NCBI GenBank assembly: GCA_019925095.2
Contig: CM034392.1
Location: 8,609,887-8,673,886, forward strand
Length of the DNA stretch: 64,000 nucleotides
Direction of reading: 5' to 3'
Origin: Dendrolimus kikuchii
Taxonomy: Eukaryota > Arthropoda > Insecta > Lepidoptera > Lasiocampidae
In this document: in pieces, positions 53,389 to 63,999 of the stretch
How positions within the stretch are numbered: the first letter of the stretch is position 1
Layout: each line of letters opens with the position of its first letter
Program-made: the position numbers and the translations under genes
The notes under the pieces: generated by a model
The model's input: the letters and a program-made list of their open reading frames with translations, nothing else
Databases searched by the model: none
Told to the model about the DNA's origin: nothing

Positions 53389-53545
53389 ACTAGGATATGC
53401 CCGCGCCTTCGTCCGCGTTTGACCTAATGTTTTCGCGGAATTCCCGGGAAACATTAAGTACCGCAGCATTTAAAAAAGAATATAAGCTGCCGTTTTACTG
53501 AAAACTGTGTCGGAATAACCTAATTTTTCGTATGTTTTTTTAGTT
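53389..53545 (-). mobile_element. Helitron-like B, 3' fragment
   Basis: On the minus strand it ends ACGCGGACGAAGGCGCGGGC, ATATCCTAGT. It supplies the unoccupied version (AAGTACCGCAGCATTT) of the site where SINE-A sits at 43.06 kb. Confidence 0.65.
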
Positions 53546-53939
53546 CGGAATAAGGGTTTTCGATTAATACTACACAATACGACAAGGTAAGTTCTAGTAA
53601 TAGTACACTTTAGGGTTAGATATGGTTCGGGTCAAATAGACCCCAATCGTAGCAACAATTTCCCAAAGGAGCCATCTCCTCGGACAGTAGCCGCTTCGAT
53701 TCCAGTTCCGTGCACAATCATACATGTAATTGGCACTGAGAGATTTATTGCCCTCGTCGAAAGATGTTTGTTTCAGTATCGTTTTATCTTATCTCCTGCC
53801 TCATTATTTGTGATTGAGATATTCTTTTTTGTTTTGTTATTATTTATTATTACATTAAGTGTTTGGGGTATGTTAGGCGCAGCGTTCACCTAAGTAACAC
53901 GACAAACACGTTTCTGACATAGCTTATTGTATTATATTA
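53546..53939. other. Unclassified DNA
   Basis: No supported feature. Confidence 0.35.
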
Positions 53940-54092
53940 TCTATACTAATATTATAAAGAGGAAAGATTTGTACTTTTGTATGTTTGTAACGAATAAATT
54001 AAATACTTCTGGACCGATTTCAAAAATTCTTTCACAATTAGAATGCTAATTTATCCCAAATTAATATAGGCTATATCTATTACTAGAAAACA
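53940..54092 (+). mobile_element. Helitron-like 5' end (same type as 24.85 kb)
   Basis: TCTATACTAATATTATAAAG, AGGAAAG and TTCTGGACCGATTTCAAAAA match the 24,849 copy. The CTAGT end is missing. Confidence 0.6.
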
Positions 54093-54119
54093 TTAGGGAT
54101 CCCTAATAAAAAATCAATA

Positions 54120-54262
54120 ATATAATCCAAGGAGTAATAGAAATAGTATTTGAGTGGGTCCGGGGATGGTTTAGATTCACAGTTAGATCCGGTAGGTGGC
54201 GCTGGAATTGGGTTCCAGAATTTTGTTCTTTCAGGGCAGGACAACGACTGCCGAAACCGCTG
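54120..54262 (+). mobile_element. Helitron-like C, 3' fragment
   Basis: GAGTGGGTCCGGGGATGGTT, AGATCCGGTAGGTGGCGCTG and AGGGCAGGACAACGACTGCC match 30,690-30,812. The last bases read CGCTGTT rather than CGCTAGT. Confidence 0.6.
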
Positions 54263-54455
54263 TTCTAAATATAATAAACTTGTAGAGATTTCGAGTTTGT
54301 AAAATAAATTTAAAAAAGAGAAAAAAGTAGCGGTGCTATTTCGGACTAGCAGATTTCGTAAATACAAATTTTAGAATTCGGAATTGGAAAACTTACGAAA
54401 TATCCCAAAGAGGACTGGGAGTGTCATGAGATATGTGTACCTATTTATTTATTTA

Positions 54456-55088
54456 TTTTTATTGCATGAGTTCAGCAAACAGACGGACGGACGACTCACC
54501 TGATGAAAAGCGGTTACCATCGCCTATAGACATTTGTAACACCGAAGGGCTGCCAATGTGCTGCCTCTCTCTAAAGGGAGACTCGAACCTGGCCACTGAT
54601 TCCGGAACACAACTCAAGGCTGTTATGGTGACATCCTCTAAAACAGGGGTGGTAGCCATCCAAATAGGCAAATACCCTACCATCTGACTGTGAGTTTAAG
54701 GCAATTAAAAGGCACTTACGGTTTACTGTACTTTACTATTCCAGCACCAAATTTGTACATATACACAACACGAAATTATTTTAAAACTACTTTTTCAACA
54801 GAGGAGGCGAGCAAAGTACAATGTCTCACAGCGAGCAGGCAAAGTAACTCACTTCACACTCTACGAAATCGCCCAGCCTACCTCCTTTACAAACATTTAA
54901 GATTAATTCGTCGATTACACCCACACAAGTTTGATTTTCTGCATACATGAATTTCACCCGGGTGCACTCGCACATTAAAAATATTCATTTATTATAAAAA
55001 GTGAAGTGCCTACAAGTTGTTTTCTCGCCTCTTATGACAGGCTCCCCGGCCGCGAGAAATTGTATTCTTTTTCCGTTCCTGCACAGAC
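54456..55088 (-). mobile_element. SINE-A, sense on -, split by a 320-bp insertion
   Basis: Tail and body lie at 54,456-54,696 (ATTGCATGAGTTCAGCAAAC to TGACTGTGAGTT). The head resumes at 55,017 (TTGTTTTCTCGCCTCTTATG to TTCCGTTCCTGCACAG). The junction falls within the GGTTGTTTTGTCGCC of intact copies. Confidence 0.82.
54697..55016. mobile_element. Short TIR element nested in SINE-A
   Basis: AGGCACTT at 54,710-54,717 and its inverse AAGTGCCT at 55,004-55,011 are short terminal inverted repeats. The 320 bp between the SINE halves have no similarity to other parts of the window. The 86-codon frame here (54,690-54,950) is not thought to be a gene. The superfamily is undetermined. Confidence 0.6.
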
Positions 55089-55694
55089 TTTTTGTACCAA
55101 AAACAGGTGATTTTGGATAAGGAGAAACACTGGTTAATCTAACATCTCACCACGTACTACCAGAGGAGAGAAAGTTGCTAAAAACATCACGTTAATTAAT
55201 AGACGACCCGTAAGCGCAATATGAAGACTTTTTTTGTTAACGCAGGGAATGTCTTTTCTTTCGATATGCACACGGGTCTGGATACGGGGGAAAGACCAAA
55301 AGCATCGCCTAATGCCACCTACTTCGTGTGTTTGTAGGACTCTTGTACAAAACCGCCAACCAATTCTCCTCCTGTGAAAGAGGACGTCGACCACACTACC
55401 CACTAATCCGACCTACCTGCGTCTCTGGTGAGAGAGTGCACTTAATCAGACCTACATAGTGTTTACGCTTATTGGCAGTGGACTGTCTCGTACTGATGCT
55501 CCAAATTGGTACTAAGGCCCGGGAAGCAGGGCCGTACCACTTCGTATAGTAGAAGTGATTACACCGATGACACAACTTCCACCGAGCTTTTGAACGTAAA
55601 ATTTCATACTAACACATGTAAAGAAGTTTTAATTACACGAATTCAAATCAACGCGGTATAATTCTGAATTGTTTTCACTCTCTATTTTCCCCAG
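55089..55694. other. Unclassified, somewhat GC-richer DNA
   Basis: An 89-codon minus frame (55,134-55,403) is open, but I recognise no domain. It could be part of an unidentified retroelement. Confidence 0.3.
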
Positions 55695-55763
55695 CGAAAC
55701 ATCGGCAAGCAAATTATCGCCATCCAGGGATTGAAGCGGACACTTCTAGCTAAAAATAAATAG
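55695..55763 (+). CDS. Weak candidate terminal coding exon
   Basis: A strong acceptor (TTTTCACTCTCTATTTTCCCCAG) precedes a GC-rich 23-codon frame, RNIGKQIIAIQGLKRTLLAK, NK, ending in TAG at 55,761-55,763. The other two frames also stop within 45 bp of that point. No poly(A) signal follows closely and no upstream plus-strand exon was identified. The product is unknown; chance is a real alternative. Confidence 0.2.
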   Translation, partial: RNIGKQIIAIQGLKRTLLAKNK

Positions 55764-56299
55764 AGTTCGCAAGTTGTTTCGCTTCATTTTCCTTTGTTTT
55801 CTGCTTGAGAAGACATGCTTGTTGTTAAAAGTGTATGTATAATTTGTTTTCGCTCTTTTCACTAACATTTTTGTATGGAAAATTAATACAATTTCAAAAA
55901 GAATTGTGATAAAGTGAATCAAGGATATTAAGGCAATGTACGCTGTACTTTAAATATGTATTATAATTTTCAGTTTCAAAAATAGTTGTCGTTCGAATTT
56001 TATGGCATTAAAAAGGTAAACTTAAGAATTACTACTTAAAATTAGTCCGTTTTACACTACTCGCATCGCGATAAAAATTTCTTTGATAGGCTAGGATCAC
56101 TCGAAGGACCAAATGACGTACGGGAATCACTAAAACCAATTAAAAATGAAATGATAGGGTTACACTGACTGTTTATTTGAATTCTAAGACATGAGTGTCA
56201 TGCACACGTGATTGGCGGGAACTGAGTCGCGCTCGCGGAAATGTAAGAAATTAAATAGGTTGTGATAAGCTTTTTAAAACTAATAAAAATACATTTAAA
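55764..56299. other. AT-rich DNA, nothing recognised
   Basis: No supported feature. Confidence 0.35.
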
Positions 56300-56500
56300 C
56301 GAACGGGTCCGGCTGACTTTGTACTGCCCTGAAAAAATAAAAATCTAAAACCGCGCCATCTACTGATTACAATTGGGAACCTAAACCGTCCAAAGACCCA
56401 CTGAAATAGACATAAAAATTTCATCAAAATCGGTTCAGCGCTATAGGAGAAATTCAAAAACATACAATCGTACATTATTTGTAGAACGTCGAAAAACATT
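56300..56500 (-). mobile_element. Helitron-like C fragment, minus orientation
   Basis: GTACTGCCCTGAAAAAATAAAA, ACCGCGCCATCTACTGATT and AATCGGTTCAGCGCTATAGG correspond to the inverse of the type C element near its 3' end. The CTAGT terminus is not preserved. Confidence 0.45.
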
Positions 56501-58079
56501 TTCATAATCATGATACATTAATCCTCCTGTATTGTGTTTTTTGTGTTAGACAGTTAGATGCTCTATTATTTACGCTATACGTTCATTCTGTCAAAATAGG
56601 TATAAGGAAACGTGGTACAATATATTCTAATCTTTTCATAATATACAATAAAAGAACAGGCGTTGAAATGAAAACTTAACATCTTACTTTTAAAATATCA
56701 CCATAGAAATAAATTTAATAACTCTTCAAACAATAATGCGCAATTTGTCTCCTTTTGCTTATGACGTCATAAGTGCGCTCATACAAAATCTATGAGGCCG
56801 CGACGTTCTGTAAATTTATAACAATGATCTCATTTCATTTCACTGTCCCGCTCCCCTCTTATCGATTTACATTCGAATCTTAAAATAGGCTACGACAGAC
56901 AAAAAAATCAAAATATAAACTTCAACAAACCCTATTACTATAAGAAAACTTATCACCCAAGATATAAGAGGAAAAGGTATAATAATAAATCCCCTCGAAT
57001 AAATGAACTAATCAGTTCGGAGGGCGGAATTGTAGAATTTTCCTGCTCAATAAAAACAACACTTCACAGTACGTAAAAAAAAACTCATTTTCCTTTATTG
57101 CAGTGGGCCTAATTTGAATTGAGTGCTATGCAGTTATGATTCAAGAGATGATTTTAAGTAAGTTAAGTAAACAAGGGAGGCCCGACGCCGTACTTACTTA
57201 CGGTTTCTGGCAAAATAAAAAGTTGAAAACATTTAATTTGAACTAGGGGATTTATTGTGGCTTCTCATCCGTATGTATTCCTTGCTTGTCTTTAGTAGAA
57301 GGTCTCTCTAAAATATTTTTCCAGTATGATGTGGCAACCTGTAATTAAGCCTGGACGTAGACTAAGAACTTAGTGTAATAATATAAACAGATGTATGTAC
57401 TAGTGTAAGACTTGTGGGTTGTTCTCAATAAATTAAAAAAAGGTATTTTTGATACAACACACACAAGACTTGTAATCAATTACACTATAATATTTTAGGG
57501 CCGGTTTCTATATCTTACTATCTATTCACTTTCCTTGCCATCAGTTGAGCTTTGACATTATTTGCATGGAGCTTATGTCTAGCTAATAATGAGTTAAATG
57601 TACGGTTGGTAAGATGTAGGAACGGTGGTTAAGATAAAGTCAACTTAAGGAACATTTACAGTTAAATAGAAATATATTTTTAAAATTAATCATCTAGATA
57701 CACAATTCAACTAAGATTATATTCAAGGACATAATACGTAAGTAAAAATAAGTTATACTTGCGACCTGCAACTGGTTAGAAAACTTGCGATACTCACAAT
57801 AAACAAGCCTATTCAGGGCTTCGCTGTAATTTTGGCAGGAAATAAACCCTTATTCTGTCGTCACTTCTACCCGTTGGTCTAGCTGTGAATGTCACAATCA
57901 AATTACTCAGAAAGAACTGAGCAAATTTTGACTATATTAATAAAATTTGGCGAAAAGATTTTGTAGTCAATGCGACGTTATAAAATTGTGTACTAAAACT
58001 ACGAAACGATTTGAAATTAGGAGCTGTGATCATCATACGTAAATGCAATTTTGTGATTACCACACCAATTAAGGCTTCT
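56501..58079. other. AT-rich DNA, nothing firmly coding
   Basis: No gene. TTTTCCTTTATTGCAG at 57,091-57,106 is an acceptor-like sequence, but no convincing exon follows. Confidence 0.35.
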
Positions 58080-58190
58080 AGCAATGCCAACATCCTTGAG
58101 GATTTTTCGATGAACTGATTTTTCGGGCAATAGCGGAGATTCCATAGACGCGGTCGTTTTTCAGATGCATTATTATTTTATTGTGAATAA
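58080..58190. repeat. Dispersed repeat K, copy 2
   Basis: Aligns with 51,580-51,680 over GCCAACATCCTTGAGGAT and GTCGTTTTTCAGATGCATTA. Confidence 0.55.
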
Positions 58191-58191
58191 A

Positions 58192-58530
58192 ATAAAATCC
58201 CTATTAATATTATAATTGCGAAAGTAACTCTGTCTGTCTGTCTGTTCCGTTTTCACGGAAAAAATACTGGACCGATTTGGCTGAAACTCAGTATATATAT
58301 ATTTTCGATGCCGAGGATGAACATAGGATACTTTTTATCCCGAAAAATGGGATAGTTTCCGGGATAAAAATATATTTGTCTGTTTGTTTGTTATGCTTTT
58401 ACGGAAAAACTACTGGACCGATTTAGCTGAAAATCGGTATATATGTAATTTTCATAACGAGGGTGGACAAGGGATATTTTTCATCCCGGATAATGGGATA
58501 GATTTTGGGATAGATTTATGTAAAGGTTAT
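58192..58530 (+). mobile_element. Helitron-like repeat with two tandem ~175-bp units
   Basis: CCTATTAATATTATAATTGC leads into (TCTG)n, then TACTGGACCGATTTGGCTGA. The unit repeats from 58,378 (GTCTGTTTGTTTGTTATGC, CTACTGGACCGATTTAGCTG). It runs up to the 8-bp array. Confidence 0.55.
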
Positions 58531-58595
58531 CCCAAAAGTGAGACAGGTTTCGGTTGGTTTTGTGATTTCTCATTTTCATCATTTTGGTTATTTTG

Positions 58596-59560
58596 TCCAT
58601 TTTGCTCTTTCTGTCCTTTTTGCTCTTTTTGTCCATTTGGCTCTTTTGCTCTTTTTCTCTTTTGCCCTCTTGCCCTCTTGCTCTCTTGCTCTCTTGCTCT
58701 CTTGCTCTCTTGCTCTTTTGCTCTTTTGCTCTTTTGCTCTTTTGCTCTTTTGCTCTTTTGCTCTTTTGCTCTTTTGCTCTTTTGCTCTTTTGCTCTTTTG
58801 CTCTTTTGCTCTTTTGCTCTTTTGCTCTTTTGCTCTTTTGCTCTTTTGCTCTTCTGCTCTTTTGCTCTTTTGCTCTTTTGCTCTTTTGCTCTTTTGCTCT
58901 TTTGCTCTTTTGCTCTTTTGCTCTTTTGCTCTTTTGCTCTTTTGCTCTTTTGCTCTTTTGCTCTTTTGCTCTTTTGCTCTTTTGCTCTTTTGCTCTTTTG
59001 CTCTTTTGCTCTTTTGCTCTTTTGCTCTTTTGCTCTTTTGCTCTTTTGCTCTTTTGCTCTTTTGCTCTTTTGCTCTTTTGCTCTTTTGCTCTTTTGCTCT
59101 TTTGCTCTTTTGCTCTTTTGCTCTTTTGCTCTTTTGCTCTTTTGCTCTTTTGCTCTTTTGCTCTTTTGCTCTTTTGCTCTTTTGCTCTTTTGCTCTTTTG
59201 CTCTTTTGCTCTTTTGCTCTTTTGCTCTTTTGCTCTTTTGCTCTTTTGCTCTTTTGCTCTTTTGCTCTTTTGCTCTTTTGCTCTTTTGCTCTTTTGCTCT
59301 TTTGCTCTTTTGCTCTTTTGCTCTTTTGCTCTTTTGCTCTTTTGCTCTTTTGCTCTTTTGCTCTTTTGCTCTTTTGCTCTTTTGCTCTTTTGCTCTTTTG
59401 CTCTTTTGCTCTTTTGCTCTTTTGCTTTTTTTGCTCTTTTTGTCCATTTTGATTTTTTTTGTCCTTTTTCACAATTTCGCTCTTTTTGCTGTTTTTGTCC
59501 TTTTAGCTCTTTTTGATTTTTTGTCCTTTTTGCTGTTTTTGTCCATTTTGTCATTTTTGT
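58596..59560. repeat. 8-bp minisatellite (TTTTGCTC)n with degenerate borders
   Basis: The core at about 58,710-59,425 is ~90 nearly identical units of TTTTGCTC. The left border passes through GTCCATTTTGCTC-type units, then two CCCTCTTG units, then CTCTCTTG units. The right border decays into TTTTTGTCC / TTTTTGCTG variants. One CTTCTGCT variant lies near 58,852. Because 8 is not a multiple of 3, every frame on both strands stays open (FALLLFCS on +, SKRAKEQK on -), giving false ORFs of 294-392 codons. Confidence 0.97.
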
Positions 59561-59894
59561 AGTTTTCATTCACGGGGATAGATAAATAAAACTAGGACTG
59601 TTTGTAATAGAGGATGAAAGTTTGGATGAGACCAATCATTTCTCACGTTCATAGATATAAAAATTCATCGTCTATAAAAATGCGATAGTAACTCGATATG
59701 TTTTGCTGTTAGATTTTCGGAAAACACTGGGAATACTGGATCGTTTTTATTGTAGTTTTGTTTAAATGTAGTTTTAATGCCGAAAATGTACATATATACT
59801 CATATTATTTATATCTTTTTTATTACGATGCAGATATTTTCCCTATCCAGTTTTGATCAAAATTTAAGGAATAAAATGGTTTCATGACAATAAT
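59561..59894. other. AT-rich DNA, nothing recognised
   Basis: A further Helitron-like start (CTATAAAAATGCGATAGTAAC, about 59,670) may be present. No coding signal. Confidence 0.35.
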
Positions 59895-60265
59895 TTCTAC
59901 CGCCTTTACAACGGAGAGTGTTCCGAGGAGCTGTTTGATCTGGTGCTAACGCCTCATTTTTAAAACCACACCGCTCGCCATCGTCGGGATGTTCAGCCCC
60001 ATTTCCTGGAGCTCCCACGCTCAACTACGCAATTCGTAATATTTATTCCGCGTACAATAAGGATCTGGACGGAACTTCCCGCCGCGATTTTCCCTCGGCG
60101 CTACGACTTGGGGTCGTTTAAGAAGGGGCGTTACAAATTTTTTTAGAGGTCGGCATCGCGTTTGCAACGTCCCTGCTGTTGCAAACGTCCATAGACGACA
60201 GTAACCACCTTCCATCAATTGGACCGTCTGCCTGTGTGGCTACTTCAGGCAATAAAAAAATTGGA
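59895..60265 (+). pseudogene. jockey/CR1-type LINE ORF2 C-terminus and 3' end
   Basis: Plus frame from 59,895: FYRLYNGECSEELFDLVLTP, HF, stop, NHTARHRRDVQPHFLELPRS, then PRTIRIWTELPAAIFPRRYD, LGSFKKG, and a stop. C-S-EELF, H--RHR, RT-R-WNELP--IFPRRYDL--FK are landmarks of the last ~90 residues of this LINE ORF2, downstream of the reverse transcriptase domain. The next 120 bp (TTGCAAACGTCCATAGACGA to CAGGCAATAAAAAAA) are the LINE tail shared with SINE-A. A TAA near 59,943 and one near 60,143 break the frame. Confidence 0.85.
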
Positions 60266-60423
60266 GGTGATTTGGTAAAAAATACTTTTAACTTAAAATA
60301 ACTAGACAAACATTATGAAAAAACCATATCATCATATCGTGAAGATTTATGATTATTAAAAAAATATATATTTATCACTAAAAACCAACGAAAAGTTGTT
60401 TCGTTTGCATTCCACTTTCAACC

Positions 60424-60658
60424 TTTTTTTTTATTGCAGAAGTTCAGCAGACAGGCAGACGGCCCGCTTGGTGGAAAGCGGTTACCATCACCTATGGACA
60501 TTTGCGACAACAAAGGTGCTACGAATGCGCTGCTGCTCTCTTAAGGGAGACTGGAACCTGGTCACTAATGCCGGAACACAACTCAAGGCTGTTATTGCGA
60601 TATACTTTTAGACCAGGGCTGGTAGCCATCCAGTCGGGCAAATGCCCTACTACCTGGC
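60424..60658 (-). mobile_element. SINE-A, sense on -, head truncated
   Basis: TTTTTTTTTATTGCAGAAGTTC to GCAAATGCCCTACTACCTGGC. The head ~75 bp is missing, replaced by AAAACTGGCACC. It lies 160 bp from the partner-type LINE fragment, in the opposite orientation. Confidence 0.88.
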
Positions 60659-61239
60659 AAAACTGGCACCTTTTGCGGCAAGAAAGGCCTTAACACATTT
60701 ATTTATTCCATCTTTACTGATATATATAATAGAATAAAAAGATTAATATCGCGAAGTTACCCGAAATTGGTACGTATGTATGTCACATAAACATTTCCTT
60801 AATAAAGCGCACACAGATTATCAAAGTAAATCCACAAAGATTACAGGCATAATAATATACGAATTAAGGCCAAGGCTTTAAGAACGTATACAGTGAGAGA
60901 GAGAGTGCCTTGAAGACGACAGAACAGCTCAAGGCGACAAAGCGTTCACTTGTCCCAGTCCTGAATAATGTGTACCAAGATAAGGCGTAATAAATAGGCA
61001 GCAGGAATAACGTTTTAAAATAATCACCCCAAAATTACTATATGTACTGAACAATAAGGGCATGGAGAGTACAATAAATAATTTTAATCAAGTGGGGAAA
61101 GTGACGAACAAGTATATTGTATTGTTTTTTTTTGTTATTGCATTCGGTTGCGTAGCCATTTTGGCAAAAACAAAACAATAAATAAAAACGAAATTATATT
61201 GAATACAGTTGTTATGCAGCTTATTTGAAGTTACAGTTT
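60659..61239. other. AT-rich DNA, nothing recognised
   Basis: No supported gene. Confidence 0.35.
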
Positions 61240-61425
61240 GATTAATGTTAAGTTCTATTAATTGCATCTGACACTTGATATCTTTGTCTTCCGTGATCAC
61301 GGCTACTGAAAAGTGCCCGAATTATCGGAATAATAAAAATCAAGTAAATTACAGCGCTTAAAACTATTAAAACGTAGTTTTATTGTGTATACTAATCGAG
61401 AAAACTTAAGAAAATAATAATTAAA
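61240..61425. repeat. Dispersed repeat G, copy 3
   Basis: TGACACTTGATATCTTTGTC, TCACGGCTACTGAAAAGTG and GTAGTTTTATTGTGTATACT match the copies at 19.7 and 27.9 kb. Confidence 0.65.
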
Positions 61426-63548
61426 TTGTACACCTTTCCTTTATTTTACATTTTTTTATAATTCTTGTATTTCACATGATTTTGTTACAATAAACAAGGA
61501 TATTCCATACCTTTCTTTGTTCTAATTTTCTCAGTTTTAAGAAAAGAGTGGTTCCACCCGCCTGAGGCACAATACGGTTCTACGAACTGTATCGCCCAAG
61601 GTATTTATGTATTACAATGAATTGTAACACAAGCCTGGAAAATTTTCGTCTTACTAATGGATTTTTTTATATGAGAACATTGTTAATAATTCGTAAAAAT
61701 CTTGTTTATCTGTTTACAGCCCATATTTGATTTGTATTTTTATGGTTCCCTAGTCATTTTTTATAGTTGGTTTTCACGATATATGCTAATCAGTTTGGTC
61801 TTAGACAGAGAGGATTGCTTCACTCACCTTTAGTGACCACCAACTATAGACAAAACGCCTTTTTCTTACGAAGCTCAAATTCTTTCAACGAAATACATAT
61901 AGTAGTAAAATACTGTACTACTCTAAATTAGGTTAAGCGAATATGTTTTTGCAAAGACAGAAACTCGAAAGACAGAAGATCGTGTAAATACAGGATTCCT
62001 AATGTAACTCCACATGTGTATGTATTCACACATTAATATGTGTTGATACAAATAGGTGGAGGCTTCTTATCAGCATTTTTTTATAGACTACTTTTTGTAC
62101 TATGACTGATATGTAAGACTTCCTAAAATTAAATAAACAAAATAAATAAATCAATATTCCTACAACGTCGGGGATCGACACGTGGTTATTGTAATAATAT
62201 TATTTTACCTAATATGCATATGCAAATTGGATAAGAAAACTGCGAATTGTGTTTAACTAATATTCCAACGGCTAATGCTGAGTTACCATTTACGTGATAA
62301 ACGGCATTACCGCTAAACAATTAGAATGAAAGTGTATCGGAATTATATAATACTTAGCGTAACTATATGTCAATTCAATATGTTTTATACTCTATTGGTT
62401 AAGCGCTAATTGCCACGTGCCTATGGGGCCTGATAAGCTGCTGCGGCTATAGAAGACTATAATATCGAACTTACGAAATATGCGGTAAAATCAACTGTAT
62501 GGTTCAGAAAGCATATAAAGTTTTATGCAATTAAATAAATTACAAATAAAAAACTAAAAACGAATCAAAGAAAGAATAGCCTTATAGAAGTGAATGGTAA
62601 AAGTTTGTGCAATCTTTAACTGGTCCTGAAATTTAATTAACATTCCAGAATGTTTATTCTCTAAATTCGAATACTCATTATTAACAATTCCTTGTCAAGA
62701 ACACGTTTCAAATATTCACCAATTTTGTATATCAGATTGATGAAGAAAACGAGCCCGAGGTAGATAAATGAAAGAATAGAAAGAAAGAGATTTATTGACT
62801 TAAAAACGTTAAACTATATAAGAAATAAACAACATGATAGATTCACAATTTTATATAAAAACAAACTTGATTCACAAAACACAAGATATAATAAATGGGA
62901 TTATACGTTGAAATTAGTCAACAAGGTTGGCAACTGAGCATTATGCTGCACCGGAAATAAATATAAAGTAATAGAAGATTATGATACAAGAGTATCATAA
63001 AGTGCTTAGTATTAATAGAAGTAATAATAGATTATGATGATACAAGTTGATGATTACAGTCGATGCGGGATTGCAGACCGAGCTGTTAGGGGAGTATGTA
63101 ATTGAGCCTAGAGTGTAATGGATCAATGCACACGTGTTACATACGACGTTTTTCAGCACAATATAAAAAATATGTAGCTTACTAAAATGTTTATTTACTT
63201 ATTAAAACAATTAGTAAAAATACAACTATTAAAATGATATTAATTTTTTATAGCATTTGCACATTATGTGTTACGGTATTATTAATTGTTTTCTTATTTG
63301 GATCTCGAGTTCGAGATAATGAATATTTTGTCAAACAGCCTTATACTAAAAAGATGTATAATAAACTGTATATTTATTTAATTATAATTTAAATTAATGT
63401 TAATTAGTTGACATAAATAAATAGTTTGATAAAAGTATTTTACTTTTATAATATAAAATATTTAATGATATATACTTAATTTATATAATTGAATACAATG
63501 CAAGACAACTTAACTTATTTCTATTGTATTCTACTCATAGCCCCAAGA
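61426..63548. other. AT-rich DNA, nothing coding
   Basis: No gene. At 62,960-63,050, AATAGAAGATTATGATACAAG and ATAATAGATTATGATGATAC form a diverged internal duplication around TGATAC-AAGA-GTATCA. Confidence 0.35.
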
Positions 63549-63999
63549 CTATAAGTAGAATACTGGGCCTAGATCACCGTCTTCTATGGGTAAGGTGCCC
63601 AGAAGGCTGGCTACGTTTCCTCGCTGGAGCGCCTTACTGATCCGTTGACCGAGGTAAGCACCAGCCCTCTGATCACCTGAAGAGTCAATGAGTCGTTTCG
63701 AAGAAATTTTGGTAAAGGCTCATGGCCTCAGGACCCCACGGTTCAAGCGTCTCGACAGCAAACGGCACAAACATAACTCTCACTGAGGGTTGCATATATG
63801 CGCCGCTTGAGCGATTCGACTGTTTCCGCCGCTGAACCGGCTGATCTAGACGTGTTTGGTAAATGGGATGCGGCCAACGTGTCTACGCAAGTCGCATCCT
63901 ACACCAAAGGCTTGCCGCTCTGCCAGGGAATTCGAGTCATTCCGTCGGGACGCCTATAATAATAATATAAAATATTTCATGAAAAGTTACATATCCAAA
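63549..63999 (-). pseudogene. LINE polyprotein C-terminal relic, running off the window edge
   Basis: The minus strand from 63,955 reads RPDGMTRIPWQSGKPLV, a TAG in place of Trp, DATCVDTLAASHLPNTSRSA, then AAETVESLKRRIYATLSESY. After a short deletion the next frame gives FVPFAVETLEPWGPEAMSLY. After a second shift the third frame gives KRLIDSSGDQRAGAYLGQRI, GNVASLLGTLP and a stop at 63,549. This three-block order (WDATC-DTLA-SH, VETLGPWGPEA, DPRAGSYLGQRIS-A-QRGN) is a C-terminal module seen after the reverse transcriptase in many metazoan LINE proteins. One stop and two frameshifts make it dead. The remainder lies beyond 64,000. Confidence 0.8.

Noticed and set aside
55134..55403. 89-codon minus-strand frame as a gene
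   Set aside because: No recognised motif, no splice context, and it lies beside a nested repeat. It remains unclassified.
58384..59569. Overlapping ORFs of 294-392 codons on both strands
   Set aside because: All lie in the 8-bp tandem array and translate as the same repeated octapeptides in every frame. They reflect the period, not coding selection.
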